DNA of 64,000 nt from Malania oleifera (taxonomy: Eukaryota > Streptophyta > Magnoliopsida > Santalales > Ximeniaceae): positions 53,807,457 to 53,871,456 of the forward strand of contig NC_080420.1 in NCBI RefSeq assembly GCF_029873635.1. The letters run 5' to 3'. Shown here in pieces: positions 1 through 10,104 of the stretch (its first letter is position 1; every line of letters starts with the position of its first letter). Under the pieces are notes generated by a model. That model was not told the DNA's origin, did no database searches, and saw only the letters and a list, made by a program, of their open reading frames with translations. The position numbers were made by a program, and so were the translations under genes.

Positions 1-1877
1 CTTAAGATTTTCAATAAGTGATAAATAAGTTAAGAATTCAAGGTAAAACATATTCTCTTCATCATTATGGACAGCACCTTTAGAATTCAAAACTCGAGAA
101 CTACTATATTTAGTCCCACTAGAATAGGAAAATCAACTGATTAAAATGAAAATTGTTTTATACTACTTTCATTAAAGATATTATAAACAATTGCGAGTAG
201 ACAAAAAAATAATTATCACAATAATCATATGTATGACCGTCGACAGGTAAGTTCTCAAAGGATTTAAAAAAAATGACGTTATTGTTGTCTAATGAGATTT
301 GAAAGAGAGAAAACCTAAGCCATCTTCCCTTGAACCCATTCAGATTTTGCAAACCATATGGATAGCAAAAAAGGATGGAGAAGGAATCTGGGTTGCGTTA
401 GAAACAATAAGGTAAGCTGAAAATATTTGTAAAAGATAAGTAAAGAGTTAGTTCTTAAGTTTTGGGACCTAGTCGCAACTCCATTCGTCGCCCTGTAGGA
501 AAAATTTGAAATATGGTTAAGGCATTTGGTATTATTGCAAAAAATTAGGAAAAAAAAATTCAAAAACATAAACAATAATAAAAAACTAGAAACTAGCAAC
601 CTATTTCGTAACATTTATAAAAATAATACAAATTAAAACATAATTAAAATTTTTTTTTCATATTTAAATCTAAACATTAAAAAATAATACAAAAATAATA
701 ACATTGTATGTAACAAATAAAAAAAAAATTACGATAATAAAAAAAAATTAAATAATGTATTTCTTTCTTGTCTCTTTTGGACCTCTTCGCCAAAGTCATA
801 TAGCTTTTTGAGTGTTAGAAATGCATTTTTTAATCAGGGCGATTATAGTAGATATCATTCTGTATAGTGGGGGTTCCCCGCCAGCCTTTCTGTCTTCTAC
901 AGCTTGACGTAGATTCAAATATTCTACTTTTGAACACTTACTACCTTCATCCAATTTTTGGCTCGTGTGGAATGGCTCAACTAGTGGTGCTAGTGCACTA
1001 ACCACAGTACTTATTCTTGGACTCTTATGTGAGAAAGTATGTGTGCAGTGACATGCAAGGTTGGCCACCTTACATAAGCTATCCAAGATCTCTTCCGTAG
1101 GATCCAATGAGCAATCAACCAACATTCTAGTCCTTTCACACCTATCAATATTGTCATTCTTAAACAGATACACAAGGTGAATTTTTTCATTTGACATGTC
1201 CTCGTGTACTGCTTTTTTTTTTTTTTTTTTCTGGTAATAAGTTCCATCAAAATCATTGCAAAGCTAAAAACTTCTAGCTTTGAACTAAACCTACCACCAC
1301 CTATTAAGAGTTAGTATGATCATAGCTAGAATATGTGTTCATGAAAAAGAAAAAAAGAAAAAACACACAAGATATGAATTCATGCTTCACAAGGAATCAA
1401 ATTGCATCATATGAAAAATACTCTTAAATATAATTAATGTAGTGACAAATAATTTATAGAAGTTATTTTTTAAAAAAAAAATATTTGTTAGAACAAATTA
1501 GGAGCAATTAATTAATATGTTACTTCAAAATTTTACATTACAAAAGTCAAAGATAGTTTAAAAAATTTTGCTAGCTACCAAACATGATGAAGTAAAACTA
1601 ATGAAAAATGTTGTTAACGTACCTAATATGTGTTCAAAACATTTAGGATACACACACAAAAAATAGATTAAAAAAAAAAATCTTGTATAAAATACTCTTG
1701 CAAAGGCATATCCCAACATATGCTAGAGAAAATAAATTTAATTGTTGTTTAATGATATTATAAAAATATATATTTAATAAATAATTGTTTGTGATATATT
1801 TGTATGTGCACCACCCGTCTTTTTTCAATACTTTGTCTTAATTTTTTGATGTTTTAAATCATAATTTTAATTAAATT
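1..1877 (-). repeat. Kinase-tail array unit U0 (inverted copy)
   Basis: This is a reverse-complement copy of the unit seen forward at 5938-15464 and 21103-25717. In plus coordinates the order is the 3' segment (1-790), kinase exon (855-1300), intron-like segment (1301-1760) and the short upstream block (1760-1877), the mirror image of the other units. Landmarks shared with forward units are the CTCGAGTTTTGAATTC block near the left edge, the CTTTGCAAGAGTATTTTATA block near 1690 and the AAACATCAAAAAATTA-like block near 1850. It is the only complete unit in this orientation, so it lies head to head with U1. The left edge of the window cuts into the unit or its neighbour. Confidence 0.9.
855..1300 (-). 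pseudogene. TMK-like receptor kinase C-terminal exon, copy U0
   Basis: The minus strand encodes a kinase tail: MILMELIT (subdomain IX), then NDNIDRCERTRMLVDCSLDP, then the APLVEPF and NLRQAVEDRKAG stretches. These align by memory with the last part of plant TMK receptor kinases (VLMEILTGRKAL, RPDMGHAVNVL, LVEKW, LPQALQ). The frame shifts inside an 18-base A run (minus strand) at the GKK codons near 1213-1230, and again near 880 where two bases are missing relative to sister copies, so the usual stop is bypassed. The usual RRP of subdomain XI reads KSP. A splice acceptor AG is present just upstream of the exon (1301-1302). There is no N-lobe, catalytic loop or DFG, so it cannot be an active kinase. 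Confidence 0.85.
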
Positions 1878-2390
1878 GGGGAGATTGATGATATCTTGTG
1901 TCTGAATTTTGGTAGATTTGACTGTGGAGGGAGGTTGTTGTTGGATGAGATTCTCCTATTAAAAAGGAGGTTGGGTGCATCAATGTGGAATGGAAAGAAA
2001 GGAGGTTAAGAAATGGGGAGATATATTGGATCAGAAAGTGATGATTTAAGGTTTGACTGAGGTGGAGGTTTATTGTTGGATGAGATTTGTAAACAATATA
2101 GGAATAATTGGGAATTGTATCATAAATCTTGAAAGTAATATGAACTTTGCAATTTTATAAATTTCTCTTGGCTTGATTTACTTAATGAATATAAGTTAGC
2201 ATTTTGAATGACTAAAAAATAGTTTAAAAAGTATATTTATTTTTTACATTGCATTTATAATTATGTAGTTTTTTCCTTAGATTTTGTTGTCATTGAGAAG
2301 GGTTTGTTATATAACTTTAGGTCTACTTTTGATAACTTCTATTTTTGATAGTGGGCATATCATTTGTAGTGTATATACAATGAATGGAGG
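1878..2390. other. Unassigned AT-rich stretch
   Basis: No gene is recognised. The stretch contains two imperfect direct copies of a roughly 40-bp block around TTGTTGGATGAGATT (1938-1952 and 2073-2087, 135 bp apart), each preceded by a purine-rich GTGGAGG-like sequence. It starts exactly where the inverted unit U0 stops and may be part of whatever separated U0 from U1. Confidence 0.4.
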
Positions 2391-2745
2391 GGCTTTATCT
2401 AGTTTATCTGGAGTTTCTTTTCAAAATTGATTTGAAATGCAATAAGCCTGCCCATGTAGACAAAATGAATTTTAGCCTTTCATCTGATAAGTTGTCTCTT
2501 ACAGTAAGGTATGATCTAAATATTAATTTTATTTCTCTTGAATCTTGATGCCCTTCTTGCAGTCATTGCACCCACAAGAAAGGCATCAAGATTTAAGAGA
2601 AATAAAATTAATATTTAAATCATACCTTAACTATAAAAGACAACTTATCAGATGAAAGGTTAAAATTCATTTTGTCTACATGGGCAGGCTTATCGCATTT
2701 CAAAACAATTGCGAAAAGAAACTCCAGGTAAACTAGATAAAGAAT
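2391..2745. repeat. Long inverted repeat / hairpin (about 170-bp arms)
   Basis: Arm 1 (about 2391-2559) and arm 2 (about 2575-2745) are near-perfect reverse complements separated by a loop of about 15 bases. For example GCCTGCCCATGTAGACAAAA in arm 1 is mirrored in arm 2 near 2670-2690, and ATTTCTCTTGAATCTTGATG is mirrored right after the loop. By eye about nine in ten positions pair. Transcribed in either direction this would fold into a long hairpin. No terminal motif of a known MITE family was recognised, and no duplicated target site was found. It could be a foldback transposon, a small-RNA precursor, or a simple inverted duplication. Confidence 0.85.
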
Positions 2746-4204
2746 CGTTGATGCAGCCACCACCATCCACGGCCTCGACGTCCTTCTCTGTCATCCATGA
2801 CCTCATTGCAGCTATAAATGGGTATATATATAACTTTAGTTTAATAGATGATTTAACTTCTGGACTGCATGCTTGAATTGATATATCTTGTGAACTACAT
2901 GCTGGAAGTGGACATTAGGACTACATGCTTGATTGAAACACCACCTACAAGGCTGATGCAGTGATGTGTATTGCCTGCTGGTAGATACTTTTAGGTTGTT
3001 GTATGTCTTAATTTAAATGGCATCTATATGATGCAAAAATATTATGAATTGCATGCTTTTGTAACTTGCAGGTTTGAGAAATGTTCTATTTATAGACGAC
3101 ATGCTGTTGAAAATTTGTTGAAAATTTTAGGGAAAGGAAAGAAAAATTCAAAAGAGACCAATTTTGGACTATGTAATATAATTTTTTTTTGATTTCTTGC
3201 TTGCTTGGTGGTTATGCCAATTTTGGTTGGAGTCTGTTATTTATGTTTGAAGGTTTAAGTTTAATTTATGTGCAACCAAAAATTAATTGTTAATTGTCAA
3301 AAAAAGAGATTAAAAATAATATAGGGTCCATCAGAATGGATGGAACACTAGAGGAAGTGGCATTGTTTCCTATGCAAGTCTGTAGAAATTTGTTTCCCAT
3401 TTTTCTTGTTTGTTCCTTCCTCCCACTCATTTTAGAATCGCTAATGGCAATAGGGTTTGATTTTGGGAGGATGCTTGGCCTGGTTACAGTCATTGGAGTA
3501 GATGATGCTTCATTTTCTTAAGATTTCCACTCTTCACAATGCACGTATCATCTCTTTCTTTTCTTTGGAGAGGAGCTCTCTTTCTTCGGATTTTCATTTT
3601 ATAGTGAATCTCATACCAACTGTGTCTACTCTATGAAATATGTTGTTTATGTGGATAATCCAATATATTCTGATATATGTGTTTTATGGGATGCATGAAC
3701 ACGTTACATTATTTAATGCTTATTATATGAAGCTCCTGTGCACTCGCAAAATTCATTTCTAGTTGGATTATTGTGAACTGTTTATTGTAAACACCTAGGT
3801 TTGGAGCATATATCTATGGAAAATGTTATATTTACAGGAGAAATGCTGCCAAAATTTTTCAAAAAGCGTATACTAATTTTTTTAACTTTCTTAATTTGTA
3901 GGGTTTGCAACTGTGACAACGTTAGGACAATGTCATGCACTACGGAAGCAGCTTTTCACTTTTTTTGTTATCTGAATAGATGAAATGTATTTGAATTTGA
4001 ATTTGTATAATGTATTTGCATTTAAGTTTGAATTTGTATAATATATTTGAATTTGAATTTGAATTTGTATAATATATTTGTATTTAAATTTGAATTAGAA
4101 TTTTGAATAATTTATGAATTTTATTGCAATTATGGTTTAATGTTATGTATAAAAAAATGTAATTTAATTATAGATTTTTACAGGAATTAATAATTGAAAA
4201 AAAA
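2746..4204. other. Unassigned region; possible interior of a degraded DNA transposon
   Basis: I recognise no protein here. Short open frames such as 3294-3521 (75 codons) show no family motif. The words ACTGCATGC, ACTACATGC and GACTACATGC recur between 2860 and 2930. Around 3990-4090 there is a low-complexity TTTGAAT-type repeat. The stretch leads directly into the CACTA-type terminal repeats at 4205, so part of it may be interior sequence of that element, but no transposase motif was seen. Confidence 0.3.
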
Positions 4205-4758
4205 TTAATTTCACTACTAATTGTCCAATTAAGTATTAATGACGGTTTCAAAAATCGTCACTAATAGCCTTTTTAAAAAGTTTTAGTGAAGGTTCTCAAA
4301 CCATCACTAATACTATGGCTTTAGTGACGGTTCTGTAGAGCAATAGTGACAATTCTAAAACTATCACTAATAATAGAGCAATAGTGACAGTTTTTGAAAC
4401 CGTCACTAATAATAGAGCATTAGTGACGGTTTACAACGGTCGCTAATAATAGAGCAATAGTCACGGTTTTAAAATCATCAATAATAATAGAGCATTAGTG
4501 ACGGTTTTAAAATCGTCACTAATAATAGAGCAATAGTAACGATTTTAAAACCATCACTAATACTATGGCTTTAGTGACGATTTTTGGTCGATCCGGTGTA
4601 GAATCTATAGTGACGGGCTTAGGTTTTTAGTGACGATTTTAATACGTCACTAATACTTTATTATTAGTGACGGTTTGACAAATTTGTCTCTAATAAGTAT
4701 TAATAACGGCAAGTATAGCAACTAATTGAAAATCGTCACTAATAATCTTATTTTTTGT
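4205..4758. mobile_element. CACTA-type (En/Spm) transposon terminal region
   Basis: The right edge, 4746-4758, reads TTTTTTGTAGTG, the reverse complement of CACTACAAAAAA, the typical plant CACTA terminus. Inside it lies a dense array of palindromic subterminal repeats built on TTAGTGACGGTTT and its mirror AAACCGTCACTAA, about a dozen copies separated by AATAATAGAGCA. Such subterminal repeats are the transposase-binding region in this superfamily. A CACTACTAATTG motif near 4213 could mark the other end of a short non-autonomous copy, but it differs from the right terminus and the 3-bp flanks (TTT and TCA) do not match. No transposase gene is visible. Confidence 0.75.
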
Positions 4759-5150
4759 AGTGTCAAAAAAATTGACATTTGTTGGGCCCAAGCATTGTAG
4801 TTGGAGCCATTCAAAACAGTCTCTATAGGGTGGGCAACATCAGTGAAAGATGTCATAAAGAAAATAGAAATTTAACGAAATTGGAGAGATGAAAATTAGT
4901 GCTTCGCCAGAGAAAGAACACGGCCAAAGAAGGTTATCTATATCCAGTGCGATTCCAATAATACTGCCGCCAATTACCATGTACATCCCATGTCACAGAA
5001 CCAACCAAAACTGTGGGTGTCTGGAGTATCACAGACAGCCAGAGTTATCTAATCCCGAAATCGCTTCTAAAACCCAGAAGTTGTGGCAGAGAAGAAACCC
5101 AACATCGCCCAATTTGATCTGAAATCGGATACGAAACCACAAATCGGGTC
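4759..5150. other. Unassigned stretch, locally less AT-rich
   Basis: A 77-codon open frame on the plus strand (4889-5122) shows no recognisable domain. Base composition from 4890 to 5140 is more balanced than in the neighbours, which suggests a piece of former exon or untranslated leader, possibly captured by an adjacent element. No function can be assigned. Confidence 0.3.
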
Positions 5151-5933
5151 TTCAGAACACTGGTAGCTCTCTCTCAGTTGCTCTTTTTTTTTGTCTCAGT
5201 GCGCGCACGTTTAGTAGTAGTGATGGAGGAAAATTGTGAAAACTTTTTCTAGCTTTCACACGAAAAATCCCACCGTGGTTGTCGCCGGAGATCATGGAGG
5301 CCGTGGAGCAAGGTCGTGCTGGTGAAGACTTGAAAGCAGCATTATGCTGGTGGTTATGGAGCAGGCTCATGCAGGGAGTGGTGGCGGCAACTGCTGCTGC
5401 TGTCTCTCTTATGCGCTGAACCAGTGAAGACTTGAGAGGCTCAGAGAAGAGATCACGAGAGAGACTGTGAGACGAGAGTGGGACAAAGCGACCAGAGATG
5501 AGAGTTTCACTAGAGACGATGACAACGACTAGAAGGAGACGGGACCAGAGGGATTTCGATCGGCGGCGGTTTGGCAAGAAGACAACGATGTCATTTGGAA
5601 CGGCTACCAACGATGATGACGACATCGTCTGAAATGGCGGCCGAGCAGAGGGGATACGATGAGGACGACGTCGTCCGAAACGGCGGCCGAGTGGAGGAAG
5701 GATGTTCAGAAACAATGGGCGGCGGCAAGGATGTTTAGGAAAAAAAAAAACGAAATTAGGTTTAACTTGGCTCTGATAGCATGTTAAGATTAATACAAAC
5801 TTTATTAATCTTTTTGTACATAAAAAACTGTACAAGGCCATCCTTTTATGGGAGAAGGAGGCAGACTACAAGAGTATTGGAGGGAGATATACAAGGGCAT
5901 TTTGGGTAGATATTTGAGAGAGATATACTAACA
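5151..5933 (-). mobile_element. Small Ty1/copia-type or TRIM-like fragment (5' LTR, PBS and leader)
   Basis: Read on the minus strand there is an LTR (5782-5933), then a primer-binding site at 5768-5781 resembling TGCTATCAGAGCCA (initiator-methionine type, as in copia elements), then about 600 bp of GC-richer sequence down to about 5151. That GC-richer part carries two copies of a GACGACGTCGTC-like block (about 5600-5690) and one long minus-strand open frame without any gag or pol signature. Only one LTR was found. The element may be a TRIM or a copia relic carrying foreign sequence. It is a broken fossil. Confidence 0.6.
5782..5933 (-). repeat. 152-bp LTR of the copia/TRIM fragment
   Basis: The ends are TGTTA and TAACA, a perfect 5-bp inverted repeat with canonical TG...CA. 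It is directly followed on the minus strand by the primer-binding site. The short length is typical of TRIMs and some copia lineages. Kinase-array sequence resumes within about 5 bp of its right end. Confidence 0.7.
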
Positions 5934-5937
5934 TAAA

Positions 5938-6672
5938 TTATATATTTTATTACACAATAATTAAATTTATTTTCTCTAGCATATGTTGGGATATGCCTTT
6001 GCAAGAATATTTTGTACAAGATAATTTGTTATATATGTGTTGTGTGTGTATCATGAATGTTTTGAACATAGCTTAGGTACATTAACAACATTTTTCATTA
6101 GTTTTACTTCATAATGTTTGGCAGCTAGTAGAATTTTTTAAACTATCTTTGACTTTTGTAATGTAAAATTTCAAAGTCACATATTAATTAATTACTCGTA
6201 ATTTGTTCAAGCAAATATTATTTTTTTTGAAAATAACTTCTATAAATTATTTGTCAATACATTAATTATATTTAAGTGTATTTGTCATATGATGCAATTT
6301 GATTCCTTATGAAGCATGAATTCGTATCTTGTGTTTTTTTTTTTCCTTTTTCATGAACACATATTCTGGCTATGATCATACTAACTCCTAACATGTGGTG
6401 CTAGGTTGAGTTCAAAGCTGGATGTTTTTGCCTTTGCAGTGATTTTGATGGAACTTATTACGGGAAAAAAAAGCAGTACACGAGGACATGCAAAATGAAA
6501 AATTTCACCTTGTGTATCTATTTAAAAATGACAATATTGATAGGTGTGAAAGGACTAGAAAGTTGTTGGATTGCTCATTGCATCCTACGGAAGAGATATT
6601 GGATAGCTTATGCAAGGTGGTTGACCTTGCGTGCCATTGCACGCATACTTCCTCAGATAGGAGGCCAAAACT
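5938..6672 (+). repeat. Kinase-tail array unit U1 (truncated)
   Basis: The unit starts inside the intron-like segment (TTATTACACAATAATTAAAT) and ends inside the kinase exon, where the next unit begins without any 3' segment. Its intron words TTACTCGTAATTTG and TTCAAGCAAATATT match U8 better than its neighbour U2. Confidence 0.85.
6395..6670 (+). pseudogene. TMK-like kinase tail, copy U1 (3' truncated)
   Basis: The exon starts with GTGGTGCTAGGTTGAG and encodes SSKLDVFAFAVILMELITG, then continues in another frame after an eight-base A run (seven in the open copies) as NDNIDRCERTRKLLDCSLHP up to SSDRRPK. It stops there: sequence of the next unit (AGAGTTCCACCATTG) follows directly, removing the VEPF and QAVEDRKAG tail. 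The bases before the exon read AACAT, not AACAG, so the splice acceptor is lost, as in U7 and U8. Confidence 0.85.
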
Positions 6673-7310
6673 CAAAAAGAGTTCCACCATTGTCATTAAA
6701 TGTTTTAATGTTTAAATTATAATCTACCATAGGTTGGAGTAAATTTAATTAAAATTATGATTTAAAAATCAAAAAATTAGGACAAGTTTTAGAGAAAAAC
6801 AAGGGTCGCGCATGCAAATATATCACAAACAATTATTTCTTAATTATATATTTTTATATTATCATTAAAAATAATTAAATTAATTTTCTCCAGCAGATGC
6901 TGGGATATGCCTTTGCAAGAGTTTTTTTTTACAACATATTTTGTTATCTATGTGTTGTGTGTGTATCATAAATGTTTTGAAAATAGCTTAGGCACATTGA
7001 CAACACTTTTCATTAGTTTTACTTCATCATGTTTGGTAGCTAGTAGAATTTTTTAAACTATCTTTGACTTTTGTAATGTAAAATTTCGATGTCACATATA
7101 AATTAATTACTCCTAATTTGTTCAAACAAATATTAATATTTTTTTAAAAAATAACTTCTTTAAATTATTTGTCAGTACATTAATTATATTTAAGAGTATT
7201 TGTCATATGATGCAATTCGATTCCTTATGAAGCATGAATTCGTATCTTGTGTTTTTTTTCCCCCTTTCATGAACATATATTATAGCTATGATCATACTAA
7301 CTCCTAACAG

Positions 7311-7749
7311 GTGGTGGTAGGTCGAGTTCAAAGCTGGATTTTTTTTGCCTTTGGAGTGATTTTGATGGAACTTATTACAGGAAAAAAAAACATTACACGA
7401 GGACCTGACGAATGAAAAAATTCACCTCATGTATCTGTTTAAGAATGACAATATTGATAGGTGTGACAGGACTAGAAAGCTGTTGGATTGCTCATTGGAT
7501 CCCATGGAAGAGATCATAGATAGCTTATGTATGGTGGCTGATCTTGCATGCCACTACACACATACTTCCTTAGATAGGAGGCTATGTATGAGTGTAGTGG
7601 TTAGTGGACTTGTACCACTAGTTGAGCCGTTCGACTCGAGCTAGAAATTTGACGAAGGTTGCAAGTGTTCAAAAGTGGAATATTTGAATCTACATTAAAC
7701 TATACAAGATAGGAAGGCTGGCAGGGAGAACCCCCACTATGCAGAATGA
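7311..7749 (+). pseudogene. TMK-like kinase tail, copy U2
   Basis: The exon follows a good acceptor (CTCCTAACAG). The recognisable tail runs from NDNIDRCDRTRKLLDCSLDP through ADLACHYTHTS to LVEPFDSS. It is broken by a lengthened A run at the GKK codons, a lengthened T run in the DVFAF codons, a CAG to TAG change after FDSS, and RRLC in place of RRPS in subdomain XI. The downstream NPHYAE end and its TGA (7747-7749) are still present in the original frame. This is among the most damaged of the full-length copies. Confidence 0.85.
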
Positions 7750-8240
7750 AGTCTACAATAGTCACTCTGATTAAAAATGCATTTTTAACAGTCAAAAAGC
7801 TATATGAGTTTGGTGAAGAGCTCACAAAGAGCCAAAAAGGTAAAAACTTATTTAAATTTTATTTTTATTATCGTAATTTTTTTATATTTTTAATTTGCAA
7901 TGTTATTATTTTTGTAATATTGTTTTAATATTTTGATTTAAATATGAAAAGAGCCATTTTTTTAATTATGTTTTAATTCGTATTATTTTTATAAATGTTT
8001 CAAAATATGTTGCTAGTTTCTAGTTCTTTACTTTTGTTTATGTTTCTGATTATTTATTTTTGTTTTACTAATTTTTTGCAATAATACCAAAATGCCTTAA
8101 ACACATTTCAAAATTTTACTACAGGACATTGAATGCAGTTGCGGCTAGGTCCCAAAACTTAAGAACTAAATTTTTACTTAATTTTTACAATTATTATCAG
8201 TTTGCCTTAATTTTTTTATCAGTTTGCCTTAATTTTTCTA

Positions 8241-8480
8241 ATGCAGCCCAGATTCTTTTTCCATCCTTTTTTACTAACTGTATGGTTTGCAAATCTGGTT
8301 GGGTTTAGTAAAAAATGGTTAAGGTTTTCTCTCTTTCAAATCTCATTAGACAATAATAATGCCATTTTTTGGAAATCCTTTGGGAACTTACCTGTTGATG
8401 GTTATACATATGATTATTGTGGAAATTATTTTTTTATCTCCTCCCGGTTGTTTATAATTGCTTTAATGTACATAGAATAA
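8241..8480 (+). other. Conserved short open frame in the 3' segment of the array unit (best copy)
   Basis: This 79-codon frame includes SLFQISLDNNNAIFWKSFGN and a following NLPVDGYTYDYCGNYFFIS stretch. Closely related open frames lie in the same place in U0 (158-352, minus), U6 (15094-15303), U7 (22434-22628) and U8 (24472-24657), with lengths of 61-69 codons. I do not recognise a family. The sequence is phenylalanine- and tyrosine-rich and AT-rich. It may be an ancient exon of the same duplicated locus, or an open frame surviving by chance because the copies are young. Codon-level comparison would decide. Confidence 0.35.
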
Positions 8481-8672
8481 AAAAACTTTTTATTTTAATA
8501 AGGTGATTTTCTTATTCTAGTGGGACTAAATATAGTCGTTCTCGAGTTTTGAATTCCAATGGCGCTGTCCATTATAATAAAGAAGAATATATTTTACCTT
8601 AAATTCTAACTCATTTATCAATTATTCAAAATCTTAAGTTAATCTATTTTGTTTTAAATTTATTTACCTCAT

Positions 8673-10104
8673 TTTCAGCATTGTATTATTAATATTTTTA
8701 TAAAAGACAACATATGCATGCCAATAGTTCCAACATTGCGACTAAATGTTTTAATGCTTAAATTATAATGTATCATTAAAATTATGATTTAAAACATCAA
8801 AAAATTATGAAAAAGTTTTGCAGAAAGATGAGCGTCGCACATGCAAATATATGACAGGTGGTGGCAGGTTTAGTTCAAAGCTAGATGTTTTTGCCTTTAG
8901 AATGATTTTGATGGAAATTATTACTGGAAAAAAAAAAAAAGTAGTACACAAGGACATATCAAACGAAAAAATTCACCTTGTGTATCTGTTTAAGAATGAC
9001 AATATTGATAGGTGTGAAAGGACTAGAAAGTTGGTTGATTGCTCATTGGATCCTACGGAAGAGATCTTTGAGAGCTTATGTAAGGTGGTTGACCTTGCAT
9101 GTGACTACACGCATACTTCCTCGGCTAGGAGGCCAGGTATGAGTGTAGTGGTTAGTGGAGCACCACAAGTTGAGTCATTCGACTCGAGCCAGAAATTGGA
9201 TGAAGGTAGTAAGTTTTCAGAAGTGGAATATTTGAATCTATGTCAAGTTGTAGAAGACAAGAAGGCTGGCGAGGGGAACCCCGACTATGCAGAATGAAAT
9301 CTACAATAGTCGTTCTGATTAAAAAAGTAATACATTATTTAAATTTTTTTTATTATTACATTTTTTTTATATTTATTATTTGCAATGTTATTATTTTTTC
9401 AATATTTTTTAAATATTTTGATTTAAATATGAAAAGAGCATTTTTTTTAATTAAGTTTTAATTTGTATTATTTTTATAAATGTTACGAAATGGGTTGCTA
9501 GTTTCTACTTTTTTACTTTTGTTTATATTTCTAGTTTTTTATTTTTGTTTTCCTAATTTTTGTTAATAATACCAAATGCCTTAAACATATTTCAAACTTT
9601 TACTACAGGGCATTGAATTGAGTTGCAGCTAGGTACCAAAACAAAAGAACTAACTCTTCACTTATTTTTTACAATTATTTTCAACTTGCCTTATTGTTTC
9701 TAACGCAACGCAGATTCTTTTTCCACTGTCTTTCATTATCCGCATGGTTTGCAAAATGTGATTGGGTTTGGGGGAAAATGATTTAGGTTTTCTCTCTTTC
9801 AAATCTAATTAGACAACAATAGCATCATTTTTTGGAAATCCTTTGGGAACTTACTTGTCGACGGTCATACATATGATTATTGTGATAATTATTTTTTTAT
9901 ATCATCCCAATTGTTTATAATTGCTTTAATGTACATAGTATAAATTTTTTTTCATTTTAATCAATTGATTTTCCTATTCCAGTGGAACTAAGTTTTGAAT
10001 TCCAATGATGTTGTCCATTATGAAAAAGAAGAATATGTTTTAACTTGAATTCTTAACTTATTTATCAATTGTTCAAAATCCTAAGGTAATCTATTTTGTT
10101 TTAA
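8673..10104 (+). repeat. Kinase-tail array unit U3 (lacks the intron-like segment)
   Basis: The upstream block (8690-8855) runs straight into the kinase exon at 8857. The roughly 500 bp that separate them in other units are absent. The 3' segment (9300-10104) is present. Confidence 0.9.
8818..9297 (+). pseudogene. TMK-like kinase tail, copy U3 (upstream block fused to exon, long open frame)
   Basis: An open frame of 159 codons joins the upstream block (KDERRTCKY) to TGGGRFSSKLDVFAF and continues through NDNIDRCERTRKLVDCSLDP, RRPGMSVVVSG and QVVEDKKAGEGNPDYAE to its stop. It is the longest kinase-tail frame in the array. The A run at the GKK codons has 13 bases, a gain of six, so the frame is kept (GKKKKVVHKD). 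The junction lies at a short ACA shared by both sides of the missing segment. It still lacks the N-lobe, HRD and DFG parts, and no promoter could be judged. Confidence 0.85.

Larger units (their letters stand above)
6673..8672 (+). repeat. Kinase-tail array unit U2
   Basis: Complete order: upstream block (6680-6830), intron-like segment (6830-7310), kinase exon (7311-7749), 3' segment (7750-8672). The 3' segment holds the conserved short open frame described at 8241-8480 and the block CTCGAGTTTTGAATTCCAAT shared by nearly all units. Confidence 0.9.

Noticed and set aside
2391-2745. Calling the hairpin a microRNA gene
   Set aside because: The arms are too long and uniformly paired for a typical plant microRNA, and no expression evidence is available. 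It is kept only as an inverted repeat.
5152-5841. 229-codon minus-strand open frame as a host gene
   Set aside because: It begins inside the 152-bp LTR, crosses the primer-binding site and is of biased Ser/Arg/Pro composition with no domain. It is treated as element leader or passenger sequence.
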